This document shows, one piece after another, positions 1 to 10,856 of a stretch of DNA of 64,000 nucleotides. The notes below the pieces were generated by a model. It worked only from the letters and a program-made list of their open reading frames with translations, ran no database searches and was not told the DNA's origin. The stretch spans positions 312,406,184-312,470,183 of the forward strand of contig CM057009.1 in assembly GCA_029891345.1 (NCBI GenBank), in the 5' to 3' direction. The position numbers and the translations under genes are program-made. How positions within the stretch are numbered: the first letter of the stretch is position 1; each line of letters begins with the position of its first letter. Origin of the DNA: Dryococelus australis. Lineage: Eukaryota; Arthropoda; Insecta; Phasmatodea; Phasmatidae.

Positions 1-43
1 CAACACGAACTTTGAAAATTGACAGTACCTGCTGGCATATCAG

Positions 44-304
44 ATGTACGCTCAATACCAAAATTCATATTATGGACGCACCCAGTCAACGATATTGAGC
101 CGTGATACATTCAAGAGTCTGACCCTGCTCATGATATTCGATGTGAGTAAATTGGACGAGTGTATTAACTCCAATGTGATCGACTGTAGGATCGAATTCA
201 CTACACATGGAAATATTCCTGCCAACACGTACGCATTCTGCCTGATACTTCACGACTGGCTTGTATTGTACAATTGCCGAGATAAAACCCAAATACAGTC
301 GTGA
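44..304 (+). CDS. virus-like/selfish-element ORF, C-terminal part (uncharacterised family)
   Basis: An 86-residue open frame. The frame is closed by a stop at 20-22, so the visible start is probably not the original N-terminus. The C-terminal half (FDVSKLDECINS, then DCRIEF, then IPANTYAFCLILHDW) resembles a small uncharacterised protein that recurs in arthropod genome assemblies and that I associate with integrated virus-like or Polinton-like elements. That association comes from memory and is not shown here. The next ORF (425-880) is in the same orientation about 120 bases downstream and appears to belong to the same element. An AATAAA-like stretch (caataaataaata, about 313-325) follows the stop. 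The biochemical function is unknown. It could also be a decayed fragment of a longer structural protein. Confidence 0.4.
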   Translation: MYAQYQNSYYGRTQSTILSRDTFKSLTLLMIFDVSKLDECINSNVIDCRIEFTTHGNIPANTYAFCLILHDWLVLYNCRDKTQIQS

Positions 305-424
305 GCACAGCTGACAATAAATAAATATAACTGCCTACATGCTAGAACTGTTTAGTCGACTTCAAGCATAGACAGCAGCAACCTGTACTGTAATCTGAAA
401 TGTTTCAAGAGCCTGAGTGTCAAC

Positions 425-880
425 GTGCTATTGGTGATCGCAGTGTCCCACGACGATGATGGTATGATCCGCACATATTCCTGTCACCTCTCTTATTCGT
501 TGACACTATTGTACAAGAAAATCAAGAAGACGAACCACTGGCTGACCAAGTACTACCATGGAATGGAGTGGGACAAAGGCAATATTCCAAACAATCTGAT
601 GGGAAACATGCTGCGCGACTTGCTGATGCAGTATCTACAAGGATTGGTTTACGTGGCAGGGCCCGAGCAGAAGAAATGGCGTAGTGACTTGTGCAAAAAC
701 GAAGTAGAAATCAACGATGTGCATTGCGAGTGTGGCTGTCCATCACTGCGCAAGCTGACAAATCTTTATGACGACCAGCACCAACACATCTGTGACAGGT
801 CATGCCCATGGAGAAACACACAGCTGCTGCATAAATGGTGTGCCTTGTCCTTGGACTGTACAACTGCTGCATTCGACTAG
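425..880 (+). CDS. virus-like/selfish-element ORF with Cys-rich C-terminus
   Basis: A 151-residue open frame with a good internal pattern. It has a WLTKYYHGMEWDKGNIP block near residues 38-55, a YVAGPEQKKW block near 77-86, then CECGCPSLRKL and a distal C/H-rich segment (HQHICDRSCPW). The order of blocks resembles a family of uncharacterised insect proteins that often accompany the type of ORF at 44-304. I suspect a nuclease-like role from general resemblance, but no catalytic motif can be demonstrated. The N-terminal residues are poor matches, so the real start may lie upstream in another frame, with a frameshift near 440-470. An AATAAA signal at about 962 follows the stop. This is probably an integrated element gene, not a host gene. 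Confidence 0.45.
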   Translation: MLLVIAVSHDDDGMIRTYSCHLSYSLTLLYKKIKKTNHWLTKYYHGMEWDKGNIPNNLMGNMLRDLLMQYLQGLVYVAGPEQKKWRSDLCKNEVEINDVHCECGCPSLRKLTNLYDDQHQHICDRSCPWRNTQLLHKWCALSLDCTTAAFD

Positions 881-1560
881 ACATGAATTCGTTGGACTCG
901 AATAAGATTTTAAAAAATAATTGATTTTTTTTGCTGATTATGTATATTTTGTTATGCATACAATAAATTTTGTGTAAAAAATTTCTATGTTTTATTTCTA
1001 ATGTATACAGTTTCATAATAAGTATAAAAGAAAAGTGTACTTAATATTTTTAAAATAAAAAAAAATATTCAATGTTCTTACGTATATGACTTGAGTGTGG
1101 TGATTAGGTTAAGTGAACGTCGAGTAACACTGAGAAATTAGGCCCTACGTGTAAATAAAATACTTAAATCTGGGATAGTCAAAGAATATTATATGTAAAA
1201 CTGAATAGTAAAAATAAGTATGGGTTTGCCAAAACTCTAATAAATAAATATATGTAGATAATTAAAATTTCTAACTTAGAATAAATATATAAAGTGTAGA
1301 ATCTTAAAATAATACTTACGTCGATATGAAAAAAAAAATTCAAAAAGTAATTATGACTATAATAAGAAACACTTAAAAATTATATAAGTAAAAATTATGA
1401 ATAATAGAAATAATACACTCAAAAATTATATATAAATAAAATCATGTAAAACTGAAAATAAATACTGAAAATGCAATGAAAAATAAACCTGACAATATAT
1501 TTATTCGTCCATGTACACATCACATTACATGTGCTTCTTATAAACTCTTCTCCCAGCGCA
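881..1560. other. AT-rich stretch, no recognisable gene
   Basis: Very A-rich sequence with many TAAATA and AAAATTA runs. It includes the probable 3' flank of the ORF at 425-880. I see no coding pattern, inverted ends or tandem array. Confidence 0.5.
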
Positions 1561-1564
1561 TGTC

Positions 1565-1845
1565 ACAATATCTGAGCAGTCTACTGCATTAGTCTGCCGA
1601 CCCAAGGTCCGGCAGTTCGATCCTGCACTATTCGAGATGGTATTTTTAGTTCTAAAAAAACAGCGCCCTTAGCAGCCAACTCCACAACCAATATGATGGT
1701 CGAGCGACACCAGCACTCCTAGCAGCCAACTCTAGAAACAAGATGGCAGTATAACAAAGATGAGTAATCAGTATAGCGACTAATCGAACGAGAGGGACAC
1801 CAGCACTCCTAGCAGTAGCCGATTTAAACAAATATGACAGTCGAA
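1565..1845 (+). repeat. tRNA-related SINE copy with internal duplications
   Basis: The stretch gtctgccgacccaaggtccg at about 1591 is followed by ggcagttcgatcctgcacta, which looks like a tRNA B-box region. The same sequence occurs at 46430-46490, followed in both places by (t)tctaaaaaaa(a)cagcgc, 'ccaatat', and gacaccagc(a/g)ctcctag. A second piece (cgactaatcgaacgagag, about 1777-1794) is also shared with 46567. Here gacaccagcactcctagcag occurs twice (about 1707 and 1798), so this copy carries an internal duplication that the other lacks. It is a dispersed, probably tRNA-derived retroposon. The A box is less clear here than in the 46.4-kb copy. Confidence 0.6.
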
Positions 1846-2260
1846 CAAAGGTGAGAGACAAATGACAAATGCAAACACCAAGATGGCTACCTCCAGCAAC
1901 AGCCTATGTAAATCAATATGATGGGTCGAACGAATGGAAGAGAAGGAAGGAAAGATAGAAAGAGAGGAAGGAAAGGGCGAAAGAAAGGAAAAGAATGAAA
2001 GGATGCAAGAGAGAAAAATGGGAGCAATTGGAGAAACCCTTCGGAATATAGGGCATGAAAAAAGCATACGAAAACAACATGGAATGATAGTGAATGAGAA
2101 ATGACACAGTGGCTGCCAAAATGGTGGTGCAAGATGGCGACATACTAACTGTCAAGATGGTGGTGTACTGGCTACCAAGATGGCGTAATACAAGATGGCA
2201 GCCACGTGACCGGGTTGACAGAGCAGGAAGTACGGAATCCAAGATGGCGGCCGAGCTCCT
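1739..2260 (+). repeat. cluster of AAGATGGC-type motifs in purine-rich DNA
   Basis: caagatggc or a one-base variant occurs near 1739, 1879, 2131, 2154, 2177, 2191 and 2240, plus caaaatggtgg near 2116. Between 1920 and 2000 there is a strongly purine-biased tract (gaaggaaggaaagatagaaagagagg). The motif at 2240 (aagatggcggc) matches the well-known YY1/Pleiohomeotic-type binding core. Whether this is regulatory or simply decayed short tandem repeat is open. The long minus-strand Phe/Ser-rich frames here are a by-product of the purine bias. Confidence 0.45.
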
Positions 2261-2339
2261 GGAGCCTTGCACCTCCAGCCGAAGCCATTTGTCCCAAAAC
2301 CGACATATGCCTACTACTTATGACCATTAGAATAAATGT

Positions 2340-5120
2340 GTTCCGAAAATAAATGAAAATAAACTCAAACTACCACCAAGAAACATAACTTCATTGAGAA
2401 TTATGAACGTGCTGATAATGTCTGGGAGAGAATATGAATCCTGAAGAATATAAGAAGCTTTAGAACAGGCAAGATATCTAAATTTTAACATGAATATTTA
2501 CAGATTTATGTCCAGTGTGCAGAAATGCTGCCAGAAAACTAAACAAGAATGGTAGAGATTAGTTTGCAGGTCAGAGTCAAATTCTCTAAAAATTAAGTTT
2601 ATAAATCTAAACATAACATATTTCCTCACGCAGGCCTGTGTCAAAATATATATTCATAGTACAAGGACACTTCATAATATCTTGCAACATGTCATGTGAT
2701 ATTTAAAAATCCTAGTGCATCATTAATCGTATATTACATTTAGGTCTACATTTGTACCTTTTGAGACAGCAAATATTCACAATAATGTTCAGTTACGAGT
2801 CCTTGTACTAGAAAAGCCAACAATAGGACTATCACCTACCATTTATAATTTCAATTAATGTGGTAGAAATATACTAAAATTACTAGAATAAAAAAACTGA
2901 TAATTGTTCTTATAACAATAAGTGATGCCCAAAACCATTAATTAAAACAATACATCAAACTATTAAATACTCTATATTTATAATAGGCTATTTGAAACAC
3001 TGGTTTTCATGTAACCAGTGCCACCTCCGCAGTCCCGCAGATTATAATCACATTATTCACACTCCAATACAATCCTAATAGCACCTTAGCAGATCCCGTA
3101 GTTGATCTGTACACGCAGATCGTTGGAAGAGAATCGCGACTACCCTAGCCACACACTTCAGTCGCATACTTTCCCTATTGCTGTGGGGCGACTTCCCTGT
3201 CTCCTCGAAGTCCGTTGTCCTCGTCCATTACGCTCACTCTCAGCACAGATGGGCACAGAAAACTGCTGAACCAGAGGTTCGATATGGTATATATATCTTC
3301 CCACTGCCAGGGATTACAATAAAGGGACATATCTGGACAATTGCTGTAATGTGTGGTATATTTGCAAAGCATTCTATAAACCATCCAACTAAGTCCCATA
3401 TTGTTGTGCCATGGGGGCGTCGGAACTTAAAACACCAAAGAGTAAAGCCCCCGTGGACTTACATAACCCCCTACAACTCCCCTGCACACAGCCAATAAGA
3501 CAGCACAGCGGATTGGTTGCGACGAGTGCAGATTGCCAGGGTAAGTAGAGAACCACATGGGCCGAACGCTGGCCCAGCTCGGCGAACTTAAACTTGCTTG
3601 TCACAAACACCAAGTGAATTATTTTGTTTTTGTCTGCACTGTAGCGTTACTCATAATTGACACCAAAAACCTTAAAGTGATCAAACAGGTATTGCTAAAT
3701 GTTTTATTGAATTCAATTAATGAATAAAAGTCATTGTGTCATAGTGACACTTACTTTATTCTTGTCTCAAACAAAACAAAAATTGTAGACATACACACTT
3801 ATAATGGAAAATTATTTAGTATAAGATAATATAATTTGTTTCAGTTTCTTTTTTATAATCTCATAGCTTGCATAAATTAACTGTCGGGATCCCGAACAAA
3901 TAAACTAACTAGGAATGAAACATAATTTCACTTAAGCTGGCGGCAAAATGCCAACATGTCTGACAAATTACCATTTTAAAACTAATTTTTGAATTTACAA
4001 TTATTTTTTTTGCTGCATCAATTAAATTTTCTTAGCTGCAATTCCCTGAATCCATGTCGAAAGGAGATGAACGTGGTATGGAGTAGTTTTGCAGTATTGC
4101 AGACAAAAGCCGAAATATAGTTTCACATTTCTCTGAATAGGTTAATTTCACATTCATATGCTGAAAATCAGTCAATTTTGGTCTGCATGAAGATACAGGA
4201 ACACGGCCGCAGCACTGGACGTTTCTGGGAAAGGCGAACAGGTACTTAATCCATGTCAAGAGAGACGATGGAAACAGAAATCGGGGTGGCCACGCCCTAG
4301 GCCATAGTGGCCTATTCGACGACTGCTACACAAACATTTAACACACAAAACAAACATGGACTGCCAAAAATAAAATTAACAAAGGATGGCACACAAAAAC
4401 GGTTACAAAACTAACTTACCAAGTGTGGCGAAGCTGATGGATTATCGGCGAATCATGGAGATTAGCTAGAAGCCAAAATTTCAAGTTAGTAACACGCCAT
4501 ATGTAAAGTGAAGAAGGAAGTGGTCACTCCTGGAAATGGTCATGGGCCAAATATCGATTCAGGAAATTATGGCGACAATCGATTCATGACATGGTGCGAT
4601 TATTGAATTTAAATTATCACGAAATTATTTTAGTTTAAACAAACTTGCAAAAGTAAAGTATTCAATTGATAATATTTTTAACACAACAAAATAAAAATTT
4701 TGGTGAATAAGATTTGTAATCAAACTTGACGTTTTTGACCATGCAGAATTAGTAACTTTATAACCATTAAAACGTACACGATGTTTCTGATAAAATAAAA
4801 TGTTTCAATAAAATTCTGACGAATAAAACCAAATGTACAATAAACAAATTACAGGAATGAATATTTATGTCGAATAGCACAAAATTTTTACACAAATCAC
4901 TAAAAATACTAGTGTAACATACTGGGTCACAGTATCAGTGACTATCAAAAGTTAACAGTGAATCGAAAGAATTGCATTACTTCGCAAGAGAACAACGCAA
5001 AATGAAATGGCTGAACTCGACACGGGTTTTGCCAGACAAACTAACGTATTCCTAGAAATGGAATATGAATACCGAAAATTACACAAAGTAAAGAAAACAA
5101 TACCAGGTGCCAAAAATGTG
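2340..5120. other. no recognisable gene; distal part may include the 3' LTR of the minus-strand gypsy element
   Basis: Open frames at 3175-3613 overlap on both strands and show no family pattern. A palindromic-looking ggccacgccctaggccatagtggcc lies near 4288-4313. The part from 5127 downward should contain the U3-R-U5 of the retroelement read on the minus strand. I could not place the other LTR end, because no second LTR copy is visible for comparison. Confidence 0.4.
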
Positions 5121-5140
5121 GCACACACTCTCCCCTTTGA
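5121..5140 (-). other. polypurine tract and 3' LTR start of a gypsy-type element
   Basis: Read on the minus strand, 5140-5128 is tcaaaggggagag, a typical plus-strand priming polypurine tract. It is followed at 5127 by TGTGTGCCACATTTTTGG, an LTR-like TG start. It lies about 90 bases beyond the env stop at 5228, which is the expected spacing. The matching 5' LTR was not found, because the element is cut off near 9350. Confidence 0.5.
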
Positions 5141-5227
5141 GCGGGGCCACGGGATCCATGGCCCGACACAAACATAGGCACCACACACACAAAAAACCAT
5201 AACTACTTATTGATAATAAGAAACAAA

Positions 5228-7006
5228 CTAACTCTCAGTGGCATTACAGGGAGTTGACAATGGAATCATAATGCATCCTTCTGGCACAATCATAGGTTGT
5301 GCATAAGGTGGAGGACTCGTTTTTTCTTGTAAAATTTGGATTTCAATCAAGAAACAGTGATGGCTATACAACAAAATAGAGTGATGCAAGACACTGCAAT
5401 GGCGATGAGATTTGTGTTGGCGGAAGGAGATAAATAGGAGAGCGTAATAGAAGCATGACATCATGAAGATTTGCACCTTGAGGATGTGATGCTAAAAGGG
5501 TGTCTAACTCTTTGGTAAAAGAGTCATTAATGGTCAAGTTAGGAAAAGACGAAACATTAACATGGTAAGTTTAGCTACAAATTTGGGTATATGAATAATT
5601 GACGATGACATGTTATAATGGAGATCAGCAGTAACCATACAGAAAGTCCTTGAAAAGGATCTCAATGTCACAGTGGGATGCATTGATAATCAGGTCAGAA
5701 TCTGCTAAGGTTAAGGTGAAAAGGTCTCAGTGGTGGACATACACAAAAATGTGACATCTATTGTGGTGTTTGTAGCAAAAATCCAATGTGAATAGGTTTT
5801 TCGTAAAAAGGGAAGCATTGCATCAATCACAGAATTGTCACAAAAATCAAAATATGCTCTTCCAGTAAAAAGGTTGAACTCACAATTATCTATATGAGCA
5901 TCAAAAAATGTGAACATTTCCGGACAAAGTGTAATGCCATGAGTCTTACAGATGCTAAGAGAACAATTATTGACTGATGCAAAATGTTTCCTGTCCAAAC
6001 TGATAGCTAAATACTCTCATACATTAAGATAAAGTTATTGTTCAACTATGGAAAAAGAAAGGAAACTGGAAAGATATGGTAGTTCTCAAAGAGACTATAT
6101 TTGTTCACTAGCTGGATGTTGATTACATTAAGGGACGAGTTATACACAATAGCCTGGACATTGCATCAGCCATAGTACATATACAAATTCTCATGGACAA
6201 CAGGTGATAACATGTACAAAGGCAAAGTGAGAAGTTGCTGAATGTATTTTAGAATACTTAGAAAGAATGTGCACTCAATGAAGTAGTACCAAACTTACCA
6301 CTTACACTAGTTTTAATAGCATTCCAAGGATCTAAAATTTCCAAACGAGCATTAGTAAGATCCTCACTAACTCTAAGTAGCACATCATTTAAATCAATGT
6401 GGTAACTCAAAATAATCATATTATCAAGAGTGTCGTGAACAGCAAAGGAAATATTTCGAAATAGGGTGTTATAATGGTCCAAATATAGTTTACTTAATTT
6501 TTTATGTATTCAATGTTGTTTGTTAATCTGTCCTCCAAATTTTTAAACAAAATGATCTGGTTGGCTAGACTAGTGGAAATATAATCTTGACTAAATCTTA
6601 AAGAGTCTAAACGTTGTTCCAGAACCGAAAGATCCTCACTGTCTAATGTCCCAAAAATGGTTTTCAAAATTTTTCCACCTAGGTAAATTAAAGTACACAT
6701 TGCCCGAGAAGGCAACGAGGTAAACGTTTGCACTTCAGATTGGAAGATGCAGAAACTACTTTTTAATTGGATGATGGTAAAATCTAAATATTGTACAAAT
6801 GGCGAGGTATCACCGGAATTCTCAGATTCTTGTTGACGAACAGACACAATGGTATCAATCATCTCCTGAAATTTATTGCATTCACTGTCTAAGGAAATCA
6901 AATCAAAGTTCAGCACCACAGAATAAGTGTTATCAGAAAAAAGTAGAGCCTCCTCATGCTCAAATATCATAGCAGAGTCCAATGGTGTAAAAGAGACTGA
7001 TGCCAT
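5228..7006 (-). pseudogene. env: gypsy-type (errantivirus-like) env gene, broken
   Basis: Four minus-strand open pieces in the right order make a decayed retroelement envelope protein, a membrane fusion glycoprotein. The first (7006-6494, 170 aa) ends with LGGKILKTIFGTLDSED and a heptad-rich stretch, resembling the region after the cleavage/fusion-peptide site in baculovirus-F-type env proteins. The next piece (6482-6258) includes NDVLLRVSEDLTNARLEI. The third (5998-5711) is Cys-rich, with FTFFDAHIDNCEFNLFTG and HWIFATNTTIDVTFLC. The last (5476-5228) has a hydrophobic stretch and ends in a PPPYAQP tail. Frames change between the pieces, so no intact product is possible. No basic furin-like site survives; PSRA stands where one would be expected. 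An in-frame signal peptide is not clear. It lies downstream of integrase on the same strand, as in env-bearing gypsy elements. Confidence 0.75.
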
Positions 7007-7649
7007 GACTATGCAGGTAAACTACTTGATGGGAAACAACACTAAAACATACAACACGGTACACTCATAGACAGTATAACCCGAAGTTAAAGGGTCACTT
7101 TAAACTACACTAAATAATTTGTTTCTAGACGACAACTACAAACAACCCAAAGTAACCTCAAACAAGAGTAAGAAAAAACACATAGAAGAGAAAATCCCAA
7201 TAGAAAATCCATAAATTCACCCATAAAATTCAGAATACCATTTATGTAAGTGCTGGAAAATATTTTACAAAATTCCAAATATAAAAAATTTAAAAAAAAA
7301 TAACTACTTAACCTATCACTCAAATTGCCTTAAGTTACCGCCTAGGATTTCTCTTGCATTTATATAACGCACAAACAGAATTGACCTCAAAATGACTCTA
7401 ACCAGTGGGTGATCAGGCCACTCGTCAAAACCAAGTCAAGGTCAAAGAATTTTTCATAAGCTGGGGAGGGTTAAGCCCCTGAAGAAACATGACTGTGACT
7501 GGCTAGGTCAACAAAAGATTGACATAATATAAACTACAGTTAAGGTCTGCAGCTCCTAGACATGTAGAACCCACAAAATTTACTTAAGCACATGAAACCT
7601 TTTCAATTGAGAGATGTGTGTTCTCATTACATATTTTCCAGACCTAGTG
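7007..7649 (-). other. pol-env spacer of the minus-strand gypsy element
   Basis: No firm coding assignment. A 72-residue frame (7323-7105) is rich in Phe and Leu and could be a decoy or a decayed upstream part of env. The integrase frame ends at 7650 on one side and the env start is at 7006 on the other. Confidence 0.4.
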
Positions 7650-8768
7650 TCAGCAAGACTGGCAGTGACTGGCGTTAAAAATGTTGGATCTGGTAAGGAC
7701 CAGTCCAAATGAAATCTTAGCCATAATTTTGTCGACTGTGCTGCTGATGGGGTGGACTTTACATAGAACTAAGTCATCAACATGAAATGTATAATCAATC
7801 CAATGTTTGTCATATTTAATACAACTCCTAAGATAAGTTCTATTGAGGTTTTTGGGCTGCTGCCCAAACCTGATGGATATTCTAGGGATCATCAGGCAAC
7901 AAATCATCCAAACACAACAAACTACACAAAGGATTATTGGGTAGATAAGTAAAGACAAGATTAAATGGAGTGGTCTTATGTGACTCATGCTTAACAAAAT
8001 TAAATGCCATTTGCAACCAAGGGAGATTCCTGTCCCAACTCGAATGATCCGTCGCATGAAAGGATATAAGGGCGAGCGAAGGTTCTGGTTGAAATGATCC
8101 GCATGAGAAGAAGGCAGATTGTACAGAGACAATGTAATGCGGCGAATGCCATATGGAAAACACATATCACGAAAAATCTTTGAAGAGAACTGTGAATCAT
8201 TATCAGACACAATAGATGTCGGCACAGCACAATTTTTAAACACACAGACTTGCGAAGCATGAACAGTTGATGCTGCATCAGCTATTCTCATAGGGATTAG
8301 CCGTACAAATTTAGAAAAGACGACAACACAAACTAATTACATGTTGTTACAAAACTTGTTTCTAGAAACTGGGCCGACTATAGTCAATAAAAAGTTTTTG
8401 CATACGCTTCTCAACTATGTCTGACAACAGGAGACCGAAAAGAGTGTTTTGAGCGGGTTTACTCACAGCACACAACTCACAATATTTTCACATTCTGCTA
8501 TTTCGGCATCCTTGCCTTTCTAATAGACTGGATAGTTTTACGGGCTCCTAAATGGGCACCAAGGGGCGATGAGTGCAAATACTCAAAAACCATGGCTTGG
8601 CAACAAAGCATGTTTTACATTATTATGAGCTTTACAACACAATACATCTTTGGATAGAAAATATGGTTTTTGTTCAAGACCTGTTTTCAATTTTGAAATG
8701 ATTTCTTTTAAATGCTGATCCTTTTCTTGATGTTTCTTAATATCGGTAAAAGCCAAAGGGAAACCCAC
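7650..8768 (-). pseudogene. pol: gypsy-type integrase, broken
   Basis: The minus strand from 8768 begins with the segment that links RNase H to integrase (KHQEKDQHLKEIISKLKTGL, then YFLSKDVLCC). The central part has IVSDNDSQFSSKIFRD, the DxxxQF-type second catalytic block of an rve integrase core. The LPWLQMAFNFVKHESHKTTPF region follows in another frame (8163-7882). The C-terminal module (HVDDLVLCKVHPIS, AKISFG) returns to the first frame. There is at least one frameshift near 8000-8160, and the part between 8290 and 8580 (zinc-binding HHCC and first Asp) is not readable. The enzyme would insert retroelement cDNA; this copy cannot. Confidence 0.85.
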
Positions 8769-9350
8769 TAGGACATTTCAATTTGGAAGAACTGGGGTTT
8801 CGTTACAATATTTAGTATCCTCAAAAATATGAGAGAGAATCAGCCACTATATTTTTTGATCCTTTAATATGTTGTACTCTGAATTTCAAATAAGCAATCC
8901 TAACAACCAAACTGCCAATTTTTCGCAGTTGTTGTGGGTGAGCCAAAAGCCATGACAATGCTTGATTGTCAGTTTCCAAAGGAATTCTGTGTGTTCCAAA
9001 TACTACCTGAATTTGTCAATGCAAAAAACAACCACTTAACATTCTAGCTCATAAATGGATGACTTTTTCTCCTGGTGTGTAAGTGTATGAGGAGCGAAAG
9101 AGGTTGGTTGCCTGATGCCATCAAATTCTTGACAATGGACTGCTCTCCCAGTCAAAATGTCTCCGATGGTCATTTTGCTTATAAATACTCTAATAATAGT
9201 TTATTTGAAAACACTTTCAAAGTTCCAATAAGTAATGACAAGAAACAAAATATTACAAATATTTTCCAGAGGAACAGTGATAAATTCCAAATATTGCGAC
9301 AAACACTGCACAAGATACTCACCAGTCGGCCCTTTTGGTTGCCAGATGAA
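8769..9350 (-). pseudogene. pol: gypsy-type RNase H and RT connector, broken
   Basis: The minus strand of about 9060-8770 encodes LETDNQALSWLLAHPQQL, then FRVQHIKGSKN and VADSLS, the canonical RNase H block of Ty3/gypsy pol. Just upstream (9160-9060) are FDGIRQPTSFAPHTLTHQEK and YELEC, the preceding RNase H segment, in shifted frames. From 9345 to 9200 a decayed RT-RNase H connector is likely, from position and general pattern only. The element stops near 9350, where the Bel/Pao sequence starts, so RT proper, protease and gag are absent. Confidence 0.75.
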
Positions 9351-9357
9351 AAAGTCC

Positions 9358-9470
9358 GCTGATAAAGTTCATGCATGCATGTGATTTGTGCACTTCTTCC
9401 ACTGTGCCACATCAGAATATTTTTTACACAGAGTATCTGAACACAGTAGACTAAACATTCCGCCCACCTT
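9358..9470 (-). repeat. truncated Bel/Pao 3' LTR with polypurine tract
   Basis: On the minus strand, 9470-9458 reads aaggtgggcggaa, a polypurine tract. It is followed from 9457 by TGTTTAGTCTACTGTGTT, a plausible LTR start for a Bel/Pao element. It sits just downstream of the end of the Pao pol gene at 9527. Only about 100 bases remain before gypsy sequence begins near 9350. Confidence 0.5.
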
Positions 9471-9526
9471 AAATAACTATTTTACATTAACAAGAAACTA
9501 TGATACTAGAGATATTGTTAGTGTCA

Positions 9527-9940
9527 TTAAACAGCCTCCAATGGCAGTGAATACAACTTGGTAGTGGGGAATTTCAGTTCACCACTTGAGGATCTCACTT
9601 TGGCTACTCTCACTAAGCCATCTTGACCAGGGTATATTTTCACTACTATTGCCAAGCACCAGCTTAAGGGTAGCAGGATGTCTTGTTGCACCAAAACTAG
9701 GTCACCAACATCCACCATTTTCTGTGGGACAGCACACTTTGTATAGTGCTGGAAAGTATGGAGGTATTCCCTTTGCCATCGGGTCCAGGAATGCTGGCTA
9801 ATAGCTTGAACTAACTTCCATCGAGTGAGACCATCCAGCTTCTTGTGAATTAGATTGGTTTCGAGATAGTTTAGAAGAGGTCTGCCGATTAAGAAATGGT
9901 CAGGAGTCAATACACTGAGGTCAGATGTGTCTGAAGACAT
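9527..9940 (-). pseudogene. pol: Bel/Pao pol C-terminal domain (integrase tail, DUF5641-like)
   Basis: A 137-residue open stretch with the hallmark Pao integrase tail: LTPDHFLIGRPLLNYLE, then RWKLVQAISQHSWTRWQREY, VDVGDLVLVQQDILLPLSW, and PGQDGLVRVAKVRSSSG ending in KLYSLPLE. This module follows the integrase core in Bel/Pao retrotransposons. This piece is intact, but the domains before it (10198-12360) are in several frames, so the gene as a whole is dead. Read from 12360 towards 9527 the order is RT, RNase H, integrase, tail. Confidence 0.92.
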
Positions 9941-10856
9941 TGGAGTGAGGGGTCGAGAGTTCAGAACTCTTTCAACTCGAGTTATAACTGTTGTGAAATC
10001 TTCAAAATTAATATTTACAGTCCGATTACTCTCTTTAGAATCATCTTGGAACTTCTGATAGCAGCTTCCCGAAGGCCACCTTCATAAGAAGAAGCTAGCG
10101 GGTTGAAGTGAAAATTGAGCCCATTGGCCAGAGAAAAGTTTGTGGTGGAATTTTGGTGGGAGGATGACTGCAACAAGCTGGAGATCGTTCGTTGGAACTA
10201 AGCAGCTGTCTCGACAAAGTTTGTTCCACAATCCTTATAGATATAAGGACAAAGATCCCTGCATGATACGAACCAAGATAGAGCAGCAATGAAAGTATTA
10301 GAAGATAAATCAGAAATGACTTCTAGGTGAACAGTTTTGGTTGCCAGGCAGATGAAAATACAGATACATGCTTTCTGAGATAGATATTTTCGCAACTTCC
10401 TGACCTTAATGTAAAATAAACCAGTAAAATCCACTCCAGAATGGAGAAACACAGACTGAGGGTAACAAGAGGTTCTGAAAGATATCCCATCAACTGGGGT
10501 GTGGTTTTTGGCAAACAGCAGAAGCATCGTACACATTTCGTTATGCATGATCTTATCACCTTGTGAATGCACAAAATCTAAAACCTGTTGGCCAACATAG
10601 CTTGCAGAAATTGTGGACCAGTATACAGATATGTTATGTGGTAATGATTCACTAGTAGTTGAACAACATGATGGTGTTTTGGCAGGATAACAGTATGCTT
10701 AGCACAAACAAGAAGATTCAAGTTTTCAAGACACCCTCCCACCCTGAACAATTCATCTGGATCAAGGAATGGAGCAAGATTCTGTATACGCGGTGTACAA
10801 GGTTTGTTGCCTTTTATTGATTTGATTTCGTGGAAAAGGGCTGTCTGTTGAACCAT
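9941..10856 (-). pseudogene. pol: Bel/Pao integrase, broken
   Basis: The 10856-10578 frame carries the zinc-binding region: FLDPDELFRVGGCLENLN, KHTVILPKHHHVVQLLVNHYH, then YTGPQFL. The 10572-10198 frame carries the core: HSGVDFTGLFYIKVRKLR, ATKTVHLEVISDLS, and YKDCGTNFVETA for the second acidic block. The stretch FHFNPLASSYEGGLREAAIR (about 10130-10060, minus) is the third block, with the catalytic Glu of the usual GGLWE replaced in context by GGLRE. Frameshifts separate these pieces near 10575 and 10200. The function would be cDNA integration. Confidence 0.88.

Noticed and set aside
1652-2272. Overlapping minus-strand Phe/Ser/Leu-rich frames
   Set aside because: Complement of a purine-rich tract in a repeat; three overlapping frames are equally open.
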